Source: Blastococcus sp. URHD0036 (GTDB taxonomy: Bacteria > Actinomycetota > Actinomycetes > Mycobacteriales > Geodermatophilaceae). From it: 64,000 nucleotides of DNA. A model generated the notes under the pieces. It was given only the letters and a program-made list of their open reading frames with translations, was not told the DNA's origin and did not search any database. Below are positions 1 to 10,449 of this stretch, piece by piece. Made by a program: the position numbers and the translations under genes. Numbering within the stretch: position 1 is the first letter of the stretch; each line of letters begins with the position of its first letter. Location of the stretch: positions 186,001 through 250,000 of the forward strand of contig NZ_JNIK01000015.1 of assembly GCF_000701365.1 (NCBI RefSeq), read 5' to 3'.

Positions 1-165
1 GCACCGGACCCGAGGGTCCGGGAGGCGGCTGGGCTCCTCGAGCGCGCGCTCGCAGAACTCGTGCAGCTGCTCGACGACGACTTCCTCCACACCGGGCGCG
101 GTATCCGGGAAGTCCTGCGTGCGTACGCGGACGATCACGGACATCCCGGTGCCCGGCCGGCCTGA
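1..165 (+). CDS. C-terminal end of an unrecognised protein (5' end outside window)
   Basis: An open frame runs from the first base to a TGA and encodes 54 residues with regular acidic/leucine patterning (for example RALAELVQLLDDDFL), which looks like the helical tail of a real protein. No family motif is visible and the start lies outside the window. It converges on the phosphoketolase remnant, whose stop is 15 bp away. The function is unknown. Coding status is supported only by the clean frame and its composition. Confidence 0.4.
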   Translation, partial: APDPRVREAAGLLERALAELVQLLDDDFLHTGRGIREVLRAYADDHGHPGARPA

Positions 166-180
166 GGGCGTCGGGCTGCC

Positions 181-386
181 TCACCCCTGCCAGGTCCAGT
201 CGCGCACCTCGGGAGCAAGCGCGGCTTGATCTGGACGGCCTGCAGCGGCTCCCGCAGCAGCGGGTTCTCCTTGAGGTCGATCTGCGCCGCGGTCAGGTAG
301 TTGGCCGCCGCCCACCAGCGCAGGTCGGCTTCGAGGTCCCGCGGATCGGTGACCGCGGATGCCGACAGGACCTCGAGTGCACTCAT
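181..386 (-). pseudogene. xfp: phosphoketolase remnant: both ends kept, catalytic middle deleted
   Basis: The frame starts at an ATG with a GGAGGA ribosome site 8 nt upstream. It encodes 58 residues typical of the N-terminus of D-xylulose-5-phosphate/fructose-6-phosphate phosphoketolase (WAAANYLTAAQ, LKENPLLREPL, then IKPRLL). Immediately after that point, in another frame, the DNA encodes APEVRDWTWQG followed by TGA. This resembles the conserved PEIRDW tail that ends full-length phosphoketolases of roughly 790 residues. The simplest reading is an internal deletion of more than 2 kb that fused the two ends out of frame. All thiamine-diphosphate and catalytic segments are gone, so no enzyme is made. 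The promoter-side box, ribosome site and start codon survive, so the scar may still be transcribed. Confidence 0.8.
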
Positions 387-453
387 GCTGGGGTTCCTCC
401 GATGGACGGTGTGCGACCCGTCGATGGTGCGGGCACGACGCCTGCGCGCGCGG

Positions 454-467
454 GGGCCGGAGGTCGT
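454..467. promoter_or_regulatory. DosR-box-like site upstream of the phosphoketolase remnant
   Basis: The plus strand reads GGGCCGGAGGTCGT. This matches 13 of 14 bases of the box at 27836 and is close to the reverse complement of the window's best box, GGGACCTTCGGCCC. It lies 67 bp upstream of the remnant's ATG on the minus strand. It suggests that the lost phosphoketolase once belonged to the DevR regulon. Confidence 0.5.
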
Positions 468-501
468 CGGTCCCCGCGCCGTTCGGTACCTCCGAGGGAG
501 C

Positions 502-1497
502 TCAGGTCCAGGGCTCGTCGAAGGCGTCGATCGTGTCGTCGACCGGGCGACGCCCGGTCGGCGGCACCGGGGTGGCGCCGATGGGTGCCCAGCCCAGGCG
601 GATCAGGACGTGGGGGGAGCGCCCGGAGGGCAGGCAGTCGGCGGCGAGCCGGGCCCGGGTCTCGGGCACCTCGAACGGCTGGCTGATCGGGTCGGTCGCC
701 AGGCCGGTCGCAGTCGCGGCCAGGAGCACGGCACTCAACGCCTCACCGGCGCGCAGCCGGTCCACGGGACCGTCACCGTCGGTCGCCAGGAGGGCGAGGA
801 CCGTGCCGTCCGACTCGTACCGGCCGAGTCCGTTCTGCGGCATCTCGTGGGCGGCGAAGTGACGCACGGGTACCTCGGCGGTCACGTCCCCCGGCACGTT
901 GGCTGCCGGGACCCCTTCGGCCGCGCCGCGCGCCCGACCGCTCCACGCGGCGACCTCCTGGGCGTGGCCCGGGGTAAGGGCCTGCTGGACCGCTGCGCGT
1001 TCGATCAGGCGCGTCACCTCCCACCGTCGATTGGGGTCGAGGACGAGGAACGTAGCCCCTTCCGAGACAGCAGCCCTGCGCAGGTCCTCGAGGAACTCGT
1101 CCGGGACCTCCCAGGTGGAGAAGACCCGCCGGTCGCTGTGCCGGTTCTCGATCGCACGGGCGAGAGCGAGGTCGTCAGCGGTCGGCTCCGCCGGCGCCAG
1201 CTCCACCGCCGCCAGGTGATGTGGATGCGCCGGGTCGGGCATGCGGTCGACCCGGCCGGCCGACCCTGTCGCCAGCAACGCCGTCCGGAGGTGGTGCAGC
1301 GCGGCGCCACAGCTGATGAGCAGGTCGCGCCCTTCCGGATCGGTCGCAGGCAATGCGCGCTCGGGGTCGGCGAAGAGGTGGACGCTGGACGCGCCGATGC
1401 GCCAACGCCAGGGCTGGGAGTTGTGGATGGACGGTGCGCGGTTCGCCAGGGCGATGGCGGCGCGCACGGTGGGGCGGTCGAGCCGGGTCGTCAGCAC
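502..1497 (-). CDS. Acg-family FMN-dependent nitroreductase
   Basis: This 331-residue protein carries the Acg signature near its N-terminus (RAPSIHNSQPWRW), an internal AIENRHSDRRVFS segment and the NGLGRYESDGTVLALL region seen in Mycobacterium tuberculosis Rv2032 (Acg) and its paralogues. The family has a duplicated nitroreductase fold with an unusual lid and binds FMN. Its physiological substrate is uncertain, and in mycobacteria the genes belong to the hypoxia/NO dormancy regulon. The chosen start is a GTG with GGAGGA 3 nt before it. A DosR-like box lies 88 bp upstream, just behind the stop of the neighbouring flavodoxin gene. It is probably cytosolic, as no signal peptide is visible. Confidence 0.88.
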   Translation of the reverse strand: MLTTRLDRPTVRAAIALANRAPSIHNSQPWRWRIGASSVHLFADPERALPATDPEGRDLLISCGAALHHLRTALLATGSAGRVDRMPDPAHPHHLAAVELAPAEPTADDLALARAIENRHSDRRVFSTWEVPDEFLEDLRRAAVSEGATFLVLDPNRRWEVTRLIERAAVQQALTPGHAQEVAAWSGRARGAAEGVPAANVPGDVTAEVPVRHFAAHEMPQNGLGRYESDGTVLALLATDGDGPVDRLRAGEALSAVLLAATATGLATDPISQPFEVPETRARLAADCLPSGRSPHVLIRLGWAPIGATPVPPTGRRPVDDTIDAFDEPWT

Positions 1498-1584
1498 GGG
1501 TCCTCCAGGCGGGTGGTTCTCCGGTCGGTCTGTCGCCGGTGTGGGGATGACCCGAGCCTGCGGGCACCAGGACGGCGCGAGGCA

Positions 1585-1598
1585 GTGACCGAGGTCCC
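1585..1598. promoter_or_regulatory. DosR-box-like site upstream of the first Acg nitroreductase
   Basis: The sequence GTGACCGAGGTCCC (reverse GGGACCTCGGTCAC) recurs base for base at 7571. It sits 88 bp upstream of the nitroreductase GTG and 4 bp beyond the flavodoxin stop codon. It therefore gives the nitroreductase its own probable promoter rather than only read-through from the upstream gene. Confidence 0.65.
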
Positions 1599-1602
1599 GT
1601 TC

Positions 1603-2175
1603 TCAGGGGCCGACCGGCGGGCGGTGTGCTCGCTCCGGCGATCCGGCCCCGGCGGAACGGGCCGGCAGAGCGGCGGCGATGCCGTCGGCCCACGCGGTGA
1701 CCGCCGGCCAGTCGCGGTGGTCGCCGGCCCGCTGGCGAGCGAGCAGGTAGAACAGCCGCCCCCAGAGGGGCACGCCGTCCATGTGCACCACCCCGCCGAA
1801 CAGCCGGTGATCGCGCGGCGCGAGGTCCGCCGGCAGTCCCTGCGCTATCCGGGCCACTTCCTGGGAGGCCATCCACCGCCGGACCAGGCCTCGTGGATCG
1901 ATGCCCGCCACGCTGAAGCACCAGACGGGACGCCCGCCGAGGACCGGCGCGAGCCGCCCGGCCAGCGCGCGTGCCGGCTCCAGCCAGGCCATGTCGTGCA
2001 CGGCGCTGCCGAGCACGAAGGCGTCGTAGGGCCCCACGTCGAGCTCGGGACCGGCTGGCCGGACCTCGACGTCGGCCACCGTCCGGAGCCGGCCGGCGAT
2101 GCGCTCGGCGATCTCCGCGGTGGATCCCGACGCGGTCGCGTGGACGATCAGGACCCGGGGCAGGACGTCGGCCAT
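1603..2175 (-). CDS. flavodoxin-domain protein (HemG/protoporphyrinogen-oxidase-like)
   Basis: This 190-residue protein has an FMN phosphate-binding loop near the N-terminus (HATASGSTAEIAERIA) and the segments YDAFVLGSAVHDMAWLEPAR and PVWCFSVAG, typical of flavodoxin-fold proteins in the menaquinone-dependent protoporphyrinogen oxidase group. It probably acts as a soluble FMN electron carrier or quinone/flavin reductase. The heme-pathway role is only a family analogy. It is transcribed away from devR across a gap holding two DosR-like boxes, the nearer one 37 bp before its ATG. A second flavodoxin of the same type lies at 5377. Confidence 0.8.
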   Translation of the reverse strand: MADVLPRVLIVHATASGSTAEIAERIAGRLRTVADVEVRPAGPELDVGPYDAFVLGSAVHDMAWLEPARALAGRLAPVLGGRPVWCFSVAGIDPRGLVRRWMASQEVARIAQGLPADLAPRDHRLFGGVVHMDGVPLWGRLFYLLARQRAGDHRDWPAVTAWADGIAAALPARSAGAGSPERAHRPPVGP

Positions 2176-2211
2176 GGCTCCACCGTGGCCTGCGGGAGCC
2201 AGGACCGGTCA

Positions 2212-2277
2212 GGGACGGACGGCCCGCCGGGCGGAGCAGGAGGTCGCCGTCCCGGCCAGGATCGGGACCTTCGGCCC
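2212..2277. promoter_or_regulatory. two DosR-box-like sites in the flavodoxin/devR divergent gap
   Basis: The boxes are GGGACGGACGGCCC at 2212-2225 and GGGACCTTCGGCCC at 2264-2277. Their starts are 52 bp apart, about five helical turns. The second is one of three exact copies of the best 14-mer. The pair lies between the flavodoxin start (minus strand) and the devR start (plus strand). It would allow DevR autoregulation, as is known for M. tuberculosis DosR. Confidence 0.78.
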
Positions 2278-2376
2278 TGAGTGCTGGGGGGTGTGCTGCG
2301 CATAGCCTCGCGAGTGCCACCGGAGCGGCCGGCGGTCGAGCGGTCGCGGGCCCGCGGCAGGTACGGAGCGACAACA

Positions 2377-3039
2377 GTGGACGACGGTCAGGACGCCATC
2401 CGGGTCTTCCTCCTCGACGACCACGAGATGGTGCGCCGGGGGGTCGCGGACATGCTGAGCAGCGATCCGGGCATCAGCATCGTGGGCGAGGCCAAGAACG
2501 CCGCCGAGGCCCTCGCCCGGGTCCCGGCGTTGCGGCCGGACGTCGCGGTCCTCGACGTGCGCCTGCCCGATGGGGACGGCGTCTCGGTCTGCCGCGAGCT
2601 CCGGTCGAAGATGCCGGAGCTCAAGGTGATCATGCTGACCAGCTACAGCGACGACGAGGCGCTGTTCGAGGCCATCATGGCCGGGGCCTCGGGCTACCTG
2701 CTCAAGCAGATCCTCGGCCAGGACCTCGTCACCGGCGTCCGCACGGTCGCGGCGGGCGGCTCGCTGCTCGACCCGACCGCGACCACGGCCGTGCTCGAGC
2801 GGATGCGCCGGTCGACCGAGCCCAGCGGGCCGCTGGCGAAGCTCAGCGAGCAGGAACGGACCGTCCTCGAGCTGATCGGGGAGGGCCTGACGAACCGGCA
2901 GATCGGCGAGCGGATGTTCCTGGCCGAGAAGACGGTGAAGAACTACGTGTCCCACCTGCTGGCGAAGCTCGGGCTGGAGCGCCGCACCCAGGCGGCCGTG
3001 CTGGCGACCGAGCTGCGCGGTTCCCAGCCCTCCCGCTGA
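2377..3039 (+). CDS. devR: DevR/DosR-type NarL-family response regulator
   Basis: This 220-residue response regulator has acidic residues D14 and D15, a phospho-acceptor aspartate at D60 ([13 protein letters not shown]), the conserved lysine in GYLLKQI, and a C-terminal LuxR/NarL helix-turn-helix. The recognition segment ([20 protein letters not shown], then ERRTQAAV) is almost identical to that of M. tuberculosis DosR, including the K-x-x-K-N DNA contacts. The length also matches DosR (217 residues). The start is a GTG with a GGAGC ribosome site; an upstream in-frame GTG would overlap the box region. It probably activates the box-bearing promoters of this half of the window. Unusually, it converges on devS instead of preceding it in an operon. 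Confidence 0.93.
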   Translation: MDDGQDAIRVFLLDDHEMVRRGVADMLSSDPGISIVGEAKNAAEALARVPALRPDVAVLDVRLPDGDGVSVCRELRSKMPELKVIMLTSYSDDEALFEAIMAGASGYLLKQILGQDLVTGVRTVAAGGSLLDPTATTAVLERMRRSTEPSGPLAKLSEQERTVLELIGEGLTNRQIGERMFLAEKTVKNYVSHLLAKLGLERRTQAAVLATELRGSQPSR

Positions 3040-3051
3040 CCCGGCGGCCGC

Positions 3052-5338
<2,287 letters not shown>

Positions 5339-5376
5339 GCGTTCGCCCGCGTTCGCGCCGACGCCCGCAGCCGAGG

Positions 5377-5934
5377 TCACGACCGCAGACCGGACGGAGG
5401 GCTGCCGGCGGAGGTCCGGGCCGGCGTCAGGCTGCTCGCGATCTCGTCCGCCCACGCCCGGAGCCCGGCCCAGTCCCGCGCGTCACCCACGGGTGCCCGC
5501 ATGGCCGTGACCACGGCCCGCTCCGCGAAGCCGAGCAGCGCCGGCTCCAGCCGCCCGGGCAGCACCCGCGAGCCGCGCGGGGCCAGCAGCGCCGTCATGG
5601 TCGCCACGTCGTACGGCTCCGCATCCGGGAACGGGGGCGACCCGATGGGTCCGCTGGAGAAGAGCCACAGCGGCCGGCTGCGCAGAGCGGAGGCAGTGGC
5701 GGTGGCGTACTCCCGCGCGGCCGGGAGCCAGCAGCCCCCGTAGACGGCGCTGCCGAGGACGACGGCGTCGTACCGAAGGGGATCGGGGTGCTGCTCGACG
5801 GGGACGACGGAGGCGATCACGTCCAGGCCGGTGGCCGCCGGGTTGCCCGTGAGACCGCGTGCGAGTGCCGCCGCGAGCTCGCGGGTGGACCCGTGCCGGC
5901 TGGCCACCGTGACGAGGACCCGGTAGGTGCTCAC
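5377..5934 (-). CDS. flavodoxin-domain protein, second copy
   Basis: This 185-residue flavodoxin-fold protein has an N-terminal FMN loop (TVASRHGSTRELAAALA), YDAVVLGSAVYGGCWLPAAREY and RPLWLFSSGPIG. It resembles the flavodoxin at 1603 and HemG-like proteins. Its GTG start overlaps the stop of the upstream stress-protein gene by 4 bp (GTGA), indicating translational coupling. It probably supplies or uses FMN-linked electrons in the same dormancy operon. The partner is unknown. Confidence 0.8.
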   Translation of the reverse strand: MSTYRVLVTVASRHGSTRELAAALARGLTGNPAATGLDVIASVVPVEQHPDPLRYDAVVLGSAVYGGCWLPAAREYATATASALRSRPLWLFSSGPIGSPPFPDAEPYDVATMTALLAPRGSRVLPGRLEPALLGFAERAVVTAMRAPVGDARDWAGLRAWADEIASSLTPARTSAGSPPSGLRS

Positions 5935-6827
5935 TGCGCCCCGCCGATGGGCACCACGGCCAGCGGGCACCCGGCCCGGTGCAGGACGGCGTGGGTCACC
6001 GACCCGAGGCGGTCGAGCCGGCGGCGGTGCCGGTGACCCACCACCAGCAGCTGGGCGGTCAGGCCGGCCGAGAGCAGCGCCGCGGCGGCCCGGTCGCGGA
6101 CGACGACCTCCCGGACGACGAGGTCGGGTTCTGCCTCCTGCCACCCGGCGAGGGCCTCGGACAGCACCAGCTCCTCGTCGGCGAGCACCCCGGCCCAGTC
6201 GACGAGCGGGCCCATCGACCGGAAGGCGGTCTCCAGGACGGCGTCCTGCCAGGCGTGGACGGCCACGAGCTCCGTGTCCCGGGCGACTGCCTCGGCGACG
6301 GCGAACGCGAGGACCTCCTCGTCCTCGGGGCTGCCCTCCACCCCGACCACGACGGACGCCCGGTCGCGGACGACCACAGCCGTCTCGTCCGGCAGCACCA
6401 TCAGGGGGCACGGCGCCGCGGTGACCAGGCCCGCCGCGGTCGACCCCAGGAGGAGCCCCGCGACGCCGCCGACCCCGCGGGCCCCGACGACGAGGAGCTG
6501 GGCGTCTCCGGCGGCGGCGGCCAGGCCGCCGACGGCGTCGCCGTCCTCCACCGACCAGGTCACCCGCTCGGGACCGAGGAGGTCGGCGGCCTCTGCTGCG
6601 AGGTCACGCAGGAGGACCTCCGCGCCGCCGCGGACCACACCGACGAGCTCGGTCGTCCGGACGGACCTCCGGGAGGCGTCGCGGATCGGCCAGGTCGTGA
6701 TCGTCACCATGCGGAGCGGTGCGCGCCGCAGCCGTGCCTCGTCGATGGCCGCGCGCACGCCGGCGCGGGAGTCGAGGGACCCGTCGACGCCCACGACCAC
6801 GGGGCGCGGCGCGGTGCCGGAGTTCAT
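5931..6827 (-). CDS. tandem universal stress protein (two Usp domains)
   Basis: The 298-residue protein contains two Usp domains. The first opens with VVVGVDGSLDSRAGVRAA and holds the ATP-loop-like VVGARGVGGVAGLLLGSTA. The second opens with VVVGVEGSPEDEEVLAFA and ends with a weaker loop (VVGHRHRRRLDRLGSVTHAV). Tandem Usp proteins of this size are typical DosR-regulon members in actinobacteria and bind ATP. The biochemical output is not known. It starts 9 bp after the CBS-domain gene and overlaps the following flavodoxin gene by 4 bp. Confidence 0.88.
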   Translation of the reverse strand: MNSGTAPRPVVVGVDGSLDSRAGVRAAIDEARLRRAPLRMVTITTWPIRDASRRSVRTTELVGVVRGGAEVLLRDLAAEAADLLGPERVTWSVEDGDAVGGLAAAAGDAQLLVVGARGVGGVAGLLLGSTAAGLVTAAPCPLMVLPDETAVVVRDRASVVVGVEGSPEDEEVLAFAVAEAVARDTELVAVHAWQDAVLETAFRSMGPLVDWAGVLADEELVLSEALAGWQEAEPDLVVREVVVRDRAAAALLSAGLTAQLLVVGHRHRRRLDRLGSVTHAVLHRAGCPLAVVPIGGAQ

Positions 6828-6836
6828 CGCTGCGAC

Positions 6837-7490
6837 TCAGCCGTGGGTGGACGGCGGGCCGGGGACGTCGGCGCGGGCGGGCAGCACGGTGACGGCGATG
6901 ACGCCACCGACGGTCCGCGCGAGAGCGACGAGCGTGCGCTCCTCGGTGCCCGGCGGATCCATGGACTCGCCCCGTGTGCGGCGGACGGTCACCACGCCCT
7001 CCGTGACGGCGACGTCCCAGGCGCCGAGCTCGCCGGTGTATCGCTCGACCAGGTCGTTGACCTCGGCGCGGATCTCCGGGTCGGTCCGCACCAGGGCGCG
7101 CAGCAGGTCGCGACGGCTGACGATGCCCGCGAGGCGCTCGCCGTCGACGACCGGCACGCTGCGCAGACGCTCGTCGACGACGAGCTTCGCGACGTCGGAG
7201 ACGTCCGCCCCCGACTCGACACTCCGGACGTCCTCGGTCATGACACCGCGGACGAGCAGGGGGAGGACGTGCGCCTGGTCGCCGTCGCGGCGGAGGTGCA
7301 GCCGGGGGTCACGGGGCAGGCGGTCGCGCAGCACGTCGGCCTCGGTCACGATCCCCACCAGCCGGGCGTCCTCGTCGACGACCGGCAGCGCGGTGAACCC
7401 GTGCTCGGCCAGCACCTCGCCGGCGTACTTGGCGGAGGTCTCCGGTCCCACGGTGACAACCTCGCACGTCATGACGTCTCTGACCTGCAC
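6837..7490 (-). CDS. CBS-pair plus BON domain protein
   Basis: Two CBS motifs occupy about residues 1-130 (RDVMTCEVVTVGP with LVGIVTEADVL, and RGVMTEDVRSVES with LAGIVSRRDLL). A BON domain follows from about 135 to 205 (VNDLVERYTGELGAWDVAVTEGVVTV). CBS pairs usually bind adenosine nucleotides, and BON suggests contact with membranes or other ligands. The first domain pair recalls M. tuberculosis HRP1 (Rv2626c), a strongly DosR-induced protein, but the BON domain is extra. It is the first gene of a minus-strand operon (CBS, Usp, flavodoxin, PNPOx, devS). Its ATG lies 80 bp from the nearer of two DosR-like boxes. Confidence 0.87.
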   Translation of the reverse strand: MQVRDVMTCEVVTVGPETSAKYAGEVLAEHGFTALPVVDEDARLVGIVTEADVLRDRLPRDPRLHLRRDGDQAHVLPLLVRGVMTEDVRSVESGADVSDVAKLVVDERLRSVPVVDGERLAGIVSRRDLLRALVRTDPEIRAEVNDLVERYTGELGAWDVAVTEGVVTVRRTRGESMDPPGTEERTLVALARTVGGVIAVTVLPARADVPGPPSTHG

Positions 7491-7570
7491 GGGTTCCTCC
7501 TCGATCGGGGTCGAGGGCGACGCTAGGCAGCGGCGCGCGCCTGCCCCAGGGCCGCCGGGCCGGGCGTCGC

Positions 7571-7606
7571 GTGACCGAGGTCCCTGCGCGGCGGGACGTC
7601 CGGCCC
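7571..7606. promoter_or_regulatory. paired DosR-box-like sites of the CBS/Usp divergent promoter
   Basis: Two boxes, GTGACCGAGGTCCC (7571-7584) and GGGACGTCCGGCCC (7593-7606), have starts 22 bp apart, two helical turns. The first begins 81 bp from the CBS-operon start and the second ends 81 bp from the plus-strand Usp start. The gap is therefore nearly mirror-symmetric, as expected for a shared divergent promoter. Confidence 0.78.
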
Positions 7607-7686
7607 GGCGACGGCCCGGCGATCAGGGGACATCTTTCGAGACGACGCCGGGCCCGGGTCCCGGTGCAGACGACAGGAGCAGCTCC

Positions 7687-8658
7687 GTGGCACCACCCGA
7701 CCAGTGCGCGCCCCGGCCCCGGGTCGTGGTGGGTCTCGACGGCTCCGCCGGTGGCCAGGCCGCACTCCGCTACGCCTTGACGGCGGCGGCGAGGCGGGGT
7801 GCCGGTCTCGAGGTGCTGGTCGGGTGCGCACGGGAGCTGTACCGGATGAGCGGCGGCCCGCTGGTGGTGCTCGACGTGTCGGCGATCGAGGCGGCGGCCC
7901 GTCAGCGCGCCGCGGATGTGCTTGCCGAGGCCCGGCGGACGCTCCCGGGGACGGCGGACGTGCCGGTGGACGTGCTCAGCACGGTGCAGGCGGCGGCGCC
8001 GGAGCTCGTGCGGCTCGCAGCGGGCGCCGATCTCGTCGTGGTGGGCAGCCGGGGCCACGGCGTGGTCCGCAGCGCGCTGCTGGGCTCCGTGGCCCTGCAC
8101 GTGACGACGCACGCCCCCTGCCCCGTGGTCGTGGTGCACGGCCCGGGTGGGGACGCATCCGGCGCGCTGACGGGCTCGTCGCGGGTCGTGGTCGGTGTCG
8201 ACGGCTCGCCGAGCGCGGCCGCCGGCCTCGCCGCGGCGGTCGAGGAGGCCGCCCGCCTGGACGCCGACCTCGACGTGGTCGCCTGCTTCACGATGGAGAC
8301 CTACTGGTCGGACCTGTGGCAGGTGATGGTGCCCCCGGTGAGCGAGGTCCGGGACGACGTCCGGCGGGAGGCCGAGGCGCAGCTGGCCGCGGTTCTCGCG
8401 GCCCGGCCGGCCGGGACGCCGGAGCCGAGGGCGCACGTCGAGGTGGTGGAAGGTGCCCCCTCGGACGTCCTGGTCCGGCGGGCGCGGGATGCTGCGCTGC
8501 TCGTCGTCGGCAGCCGCGGTCGGGGAGCCGTACGCGCGGCGCTCCTGGGCTCGGTGGCGCTGCACTGCGTCATGCACGCCTCCTGCCCGGTGCTCGTCGT
8601 CCATCCGTCCGCGGCTCGCGCGCCGCAGGCGGCGCTCTCCGGCACCGCACCCGCGTGA
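7687..8658 (+). CDS. tandem universal stress protein
   Basis: This 323-residue protein has two complete Usp domains. Each has an N-terminal VVVG(L/V)DGS motif and the ATP-binding loop VVGSRGHGVVRSALLGSVALH or VVGSRGRGAVRAALLGS (G-2x-G-9x-G-S/T pattern intact in both). Both domains end in the HAPCPVVVVH-type strand. The GTG start has AGGAGC 6 nt before it. It is transcribed divergently from the CBS operon, and its stop overlaps the following ABC-transporter ATPase gene by 4 bp, tying the stress protein to an exporter. Confidence 0.9.
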   Translation: MAPPDQCAPRPRVVVGLDGSAGGQAALRYALTAAARRGAGLEVLVGCARELYRMSGGPLVVLDVSAIEAAARQRAADVLAEARRTLPGTADVPVDVLSTVQAAAPELVRLAAGADLVVVGSRGHGVVRSALLGSVALHVTTHAPCPVVVVHGPGGDASGALTGSSRVVVGVDGSPSAAAGLAAAVEEAARLDADLDVVACFTMETYWSDLWQVMVPPVSEVRDDVRREAEAQLAAVLAARPAGTPEPRAHVEVVEGAPSDVLVRRARDAALLVVGSRGRGAVRAALLGSVALHCVMHASCPVLVVHPSAARAPQAALSGTAPA

Positions 8659-9575
8659 CCGGTGCCGGCACGGCGGCCGTCGTCGAGTGCGCCGGCCTGA
8701 CCAAGCGATTCGGCCGCACGGTGGCGCTGTGCGACGTGGACCTGGTGGTCGGCCCGGGGGAGGTGGTCGGCTACCTGGGTCCCAACGGCGCCGGGAAGAC
8801 CACGACCCTGCGGATCCTCATGGGGTTCGTCCGTCCCACGGCCGGGTCGGCGCGGGTCCTGGGCCGGGACGCCTGGCGGGAGGCGGCCCGGGTGCACCGC
8901 GACGTCGGCCACCTGTCGGGGGAGCCGGCGCTGCACGACCGGTTGACCGGCCGCGAGCACGTGCGCGCGACCGCCCGGCTGCGCGGGCAGGACGACCTGC
9001 GTCGGGCGATGCAGATCGCCGGCCGGCTGGATCTCGACCTGGACCGGCCCGCCCGCGCGCTGTCGAAGGGGAACCGGCAGAAGCTGGCCGTCGTCCTGGC
9101 GTTCATGTCCGATCCGTTGCTGCTGGTGCTCGACGAGCCCACGAGCGGCTTCGATCCGCTGGTCCAGCAGGAGTTCCAGGCGATGCTCGCCGAGCACACC
9201 GCGGCGGGCGGGAGCGCACTGCTCTCCTCGCACGTGCTCGGAGAGGTGCAGCGGACCGCTGACCGGATCGCCGTCCTACGCGCCGGCCGGCTGGTCGCCG
9301 TCGAGGAGATGGACGTGCTCCGGGCGCGCTCGCTGCACCGGGTGCGCGCCTCCTTCGCCGACCCGGTGGCTGCGTCCGACTTCGCCGGTGTGTTGGGCCT
9401 GCGGGACCTGGTGGTCACGGCCGAGACGCTGACCTGCAGCGCACCGGCAGCGGCGCTGGACGCGCTCGTCGGGCGGCTGGCCGGTCATCGCCTCCTCGAT
9501 CTGGAGTGCACCGAGGCGGATCTCGAGGAGACGTTCCTGGCCTTCTACGGTTCGGAGCAGCCCGATGCGGCCTGA
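8655..9575 (+). CDS. ABC transporter ATP-binding protein
   Basis: The 306-residue protein has Walker A GPNGAGKTTT, the signature-like ALSKGNRQKLAVV, Walker B LLLVLDEPTSGFD, and an H-loop in LLSSHVLGE. This is the DrrA/CcmA-type single-ATPase subunit of drug, lipid or antibiotic exporters, with a C-terminal regulatory extension of about 90 residues. The GTG start overlaps the upstream Usp stop (GTGA), and the 3' end overlaps the permease gene by 11 bp. The substrate cannot be inferred. Confidence 0.9.
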   Translation: MTGAGTAAVVECAGLTKRFGRTVALCDVDLVVGPGEVVGYLGPNGAGKTTTLRILMGFVRPTAGSARVLGRDAWREAARVHRDVGHLSGEPALHDRLTGREHVRATARLRGQDDLRRAMQIAGRLDLDLDRPARALSKGNRQKLAVVLAFMSDPLLLVLDEPTSGFDPLVQQEFQAMLAEHTAAGGSALLSSHVLGEVQRTADRIAVLRAGRLVAVEEMDVLRARSLHRVRASFADPVAASDFAGVLGLRDLVVTAETLTCSAPAAALDALVGRLAGHRLLDLECTEADLEETFLAFYGSEQPDAA

Positions 9576-10440
9576 CCTGCTCCCTGCCGAGCCCGGCACC
9601 TCGTCGCCGGACTCGCACCGGGCACGGGTCGTTCTCCGTGGCCCGCGGATCGGCGAGGTGATGTGGCAGACGCTGCGCCTGCAGCGCCGGGCTCTGCTGC
9701 TCTGGGCGGTGGGGCTGACCGGGATGGTCGCCCTGTACGGATCGCTGTGGCCGAGCCTCCGCGACCAGGCCTCGGTGACCGAGCTGATGGACCAGCTGCC
9801 CGAGGTGGTGCGGTCCCTGCTGGCGGTCTCGGACATGTCGACGCCGGTCGGGTACGTGCAGGCGGAGCTGCTGGGACTGACCGGCCCGTTGCTGGTGATC
9901 CTCTTCGCGGTGCTCTCCGGCTCGAACGGGGTCGCCGGGGAGGAGGACCGCCGGTCGCTTGACCTCCTGCTGGCCGACCCCGTGAGCCGCACCCGGGTGG
10001 TGCTGGAGCGGATGGCAGCCATGGTCGTCGGGATCGCGGTGCTGGTGGCCGCGATCGGTCTCGCCCTCGTCGCGGCCGGGGTACTGGCGGGGCTGGACCT
10101 GCCGGTGGCCCGGGTGGGTGCGGCGATGCTGCACCTCGGGCTGCTCGGCAGCGTGTTCGGCGCCCTGGCGGCCGCCGTGGGTGCGGCCACGGGCCGACCC
10201 GCGGTGGCGCGAGCGGTCCCCGCGGTCGTCGCCGTCCTGGCCTACCTGGTCGACGGGCTCGCCCCGCTGGTCGGCTGGCTGGAGCCGCTGCGCGGCCTCT
10301 CCCCGTTCGCGCAGTACTCCGATCACGTGCCGCTGGTGAACGGCGTCTCGGTGTCCGGCGTCTCCATCGCCGTCGGCACGGTCGCGGCGCTGGCCGCGGC
10401 GGCCGCGCTCACGTTCCGGCGCCGGGACGTCGCGGGATGA
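9565..10440 (+). CDS. ABC-2 type transporter permease
   Basis: The 291-residue protein has about six membrane segments (ALLLWAVGLTGMVAL, LGLTGPLLVILFAVLSG, MVVGIAVLVAAIGLALVAAG, LGLLGSVFGALAAAVGAA, AVVAVLAYLVDGL, and a last helix near the C-terminus). It also has the EEDRRSLDLLLADPVSR motif of the ABC-2 permease coupling region. It pairs with the preceding ATPase by overlap. It converges with the SRPBCC gene, leaving 9 bp between stops. Confidence 0.88.
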   Translation: MRPDLLPAEPGTSSPDSHRARVVLRGPRIGEVMWQTLRLQRRALLLWAVGLTGMVALYGSLWPSLRDQASVTELMDQLPEVVRSLLAVSDMSTPVGYVQAELLGLTGPLLVILFAVLSGSNGVAGEEDRRSLDLLLADPVSRTRVVLERMAAMVVGIAVLVAAIGLALVAAGVLAGLDLPVARVGAAMLHLGLLGSVFGALAAAVGAATGRPAVARAVPAVVAVLAYLVDGLAPLVGWLEPLRGLSPFAQYSDHVPLVNGVSVSGVSIAVGTVAALAAAAALTFRRRDVAG

Positions 10441-10449
10441 GCCCCACCG

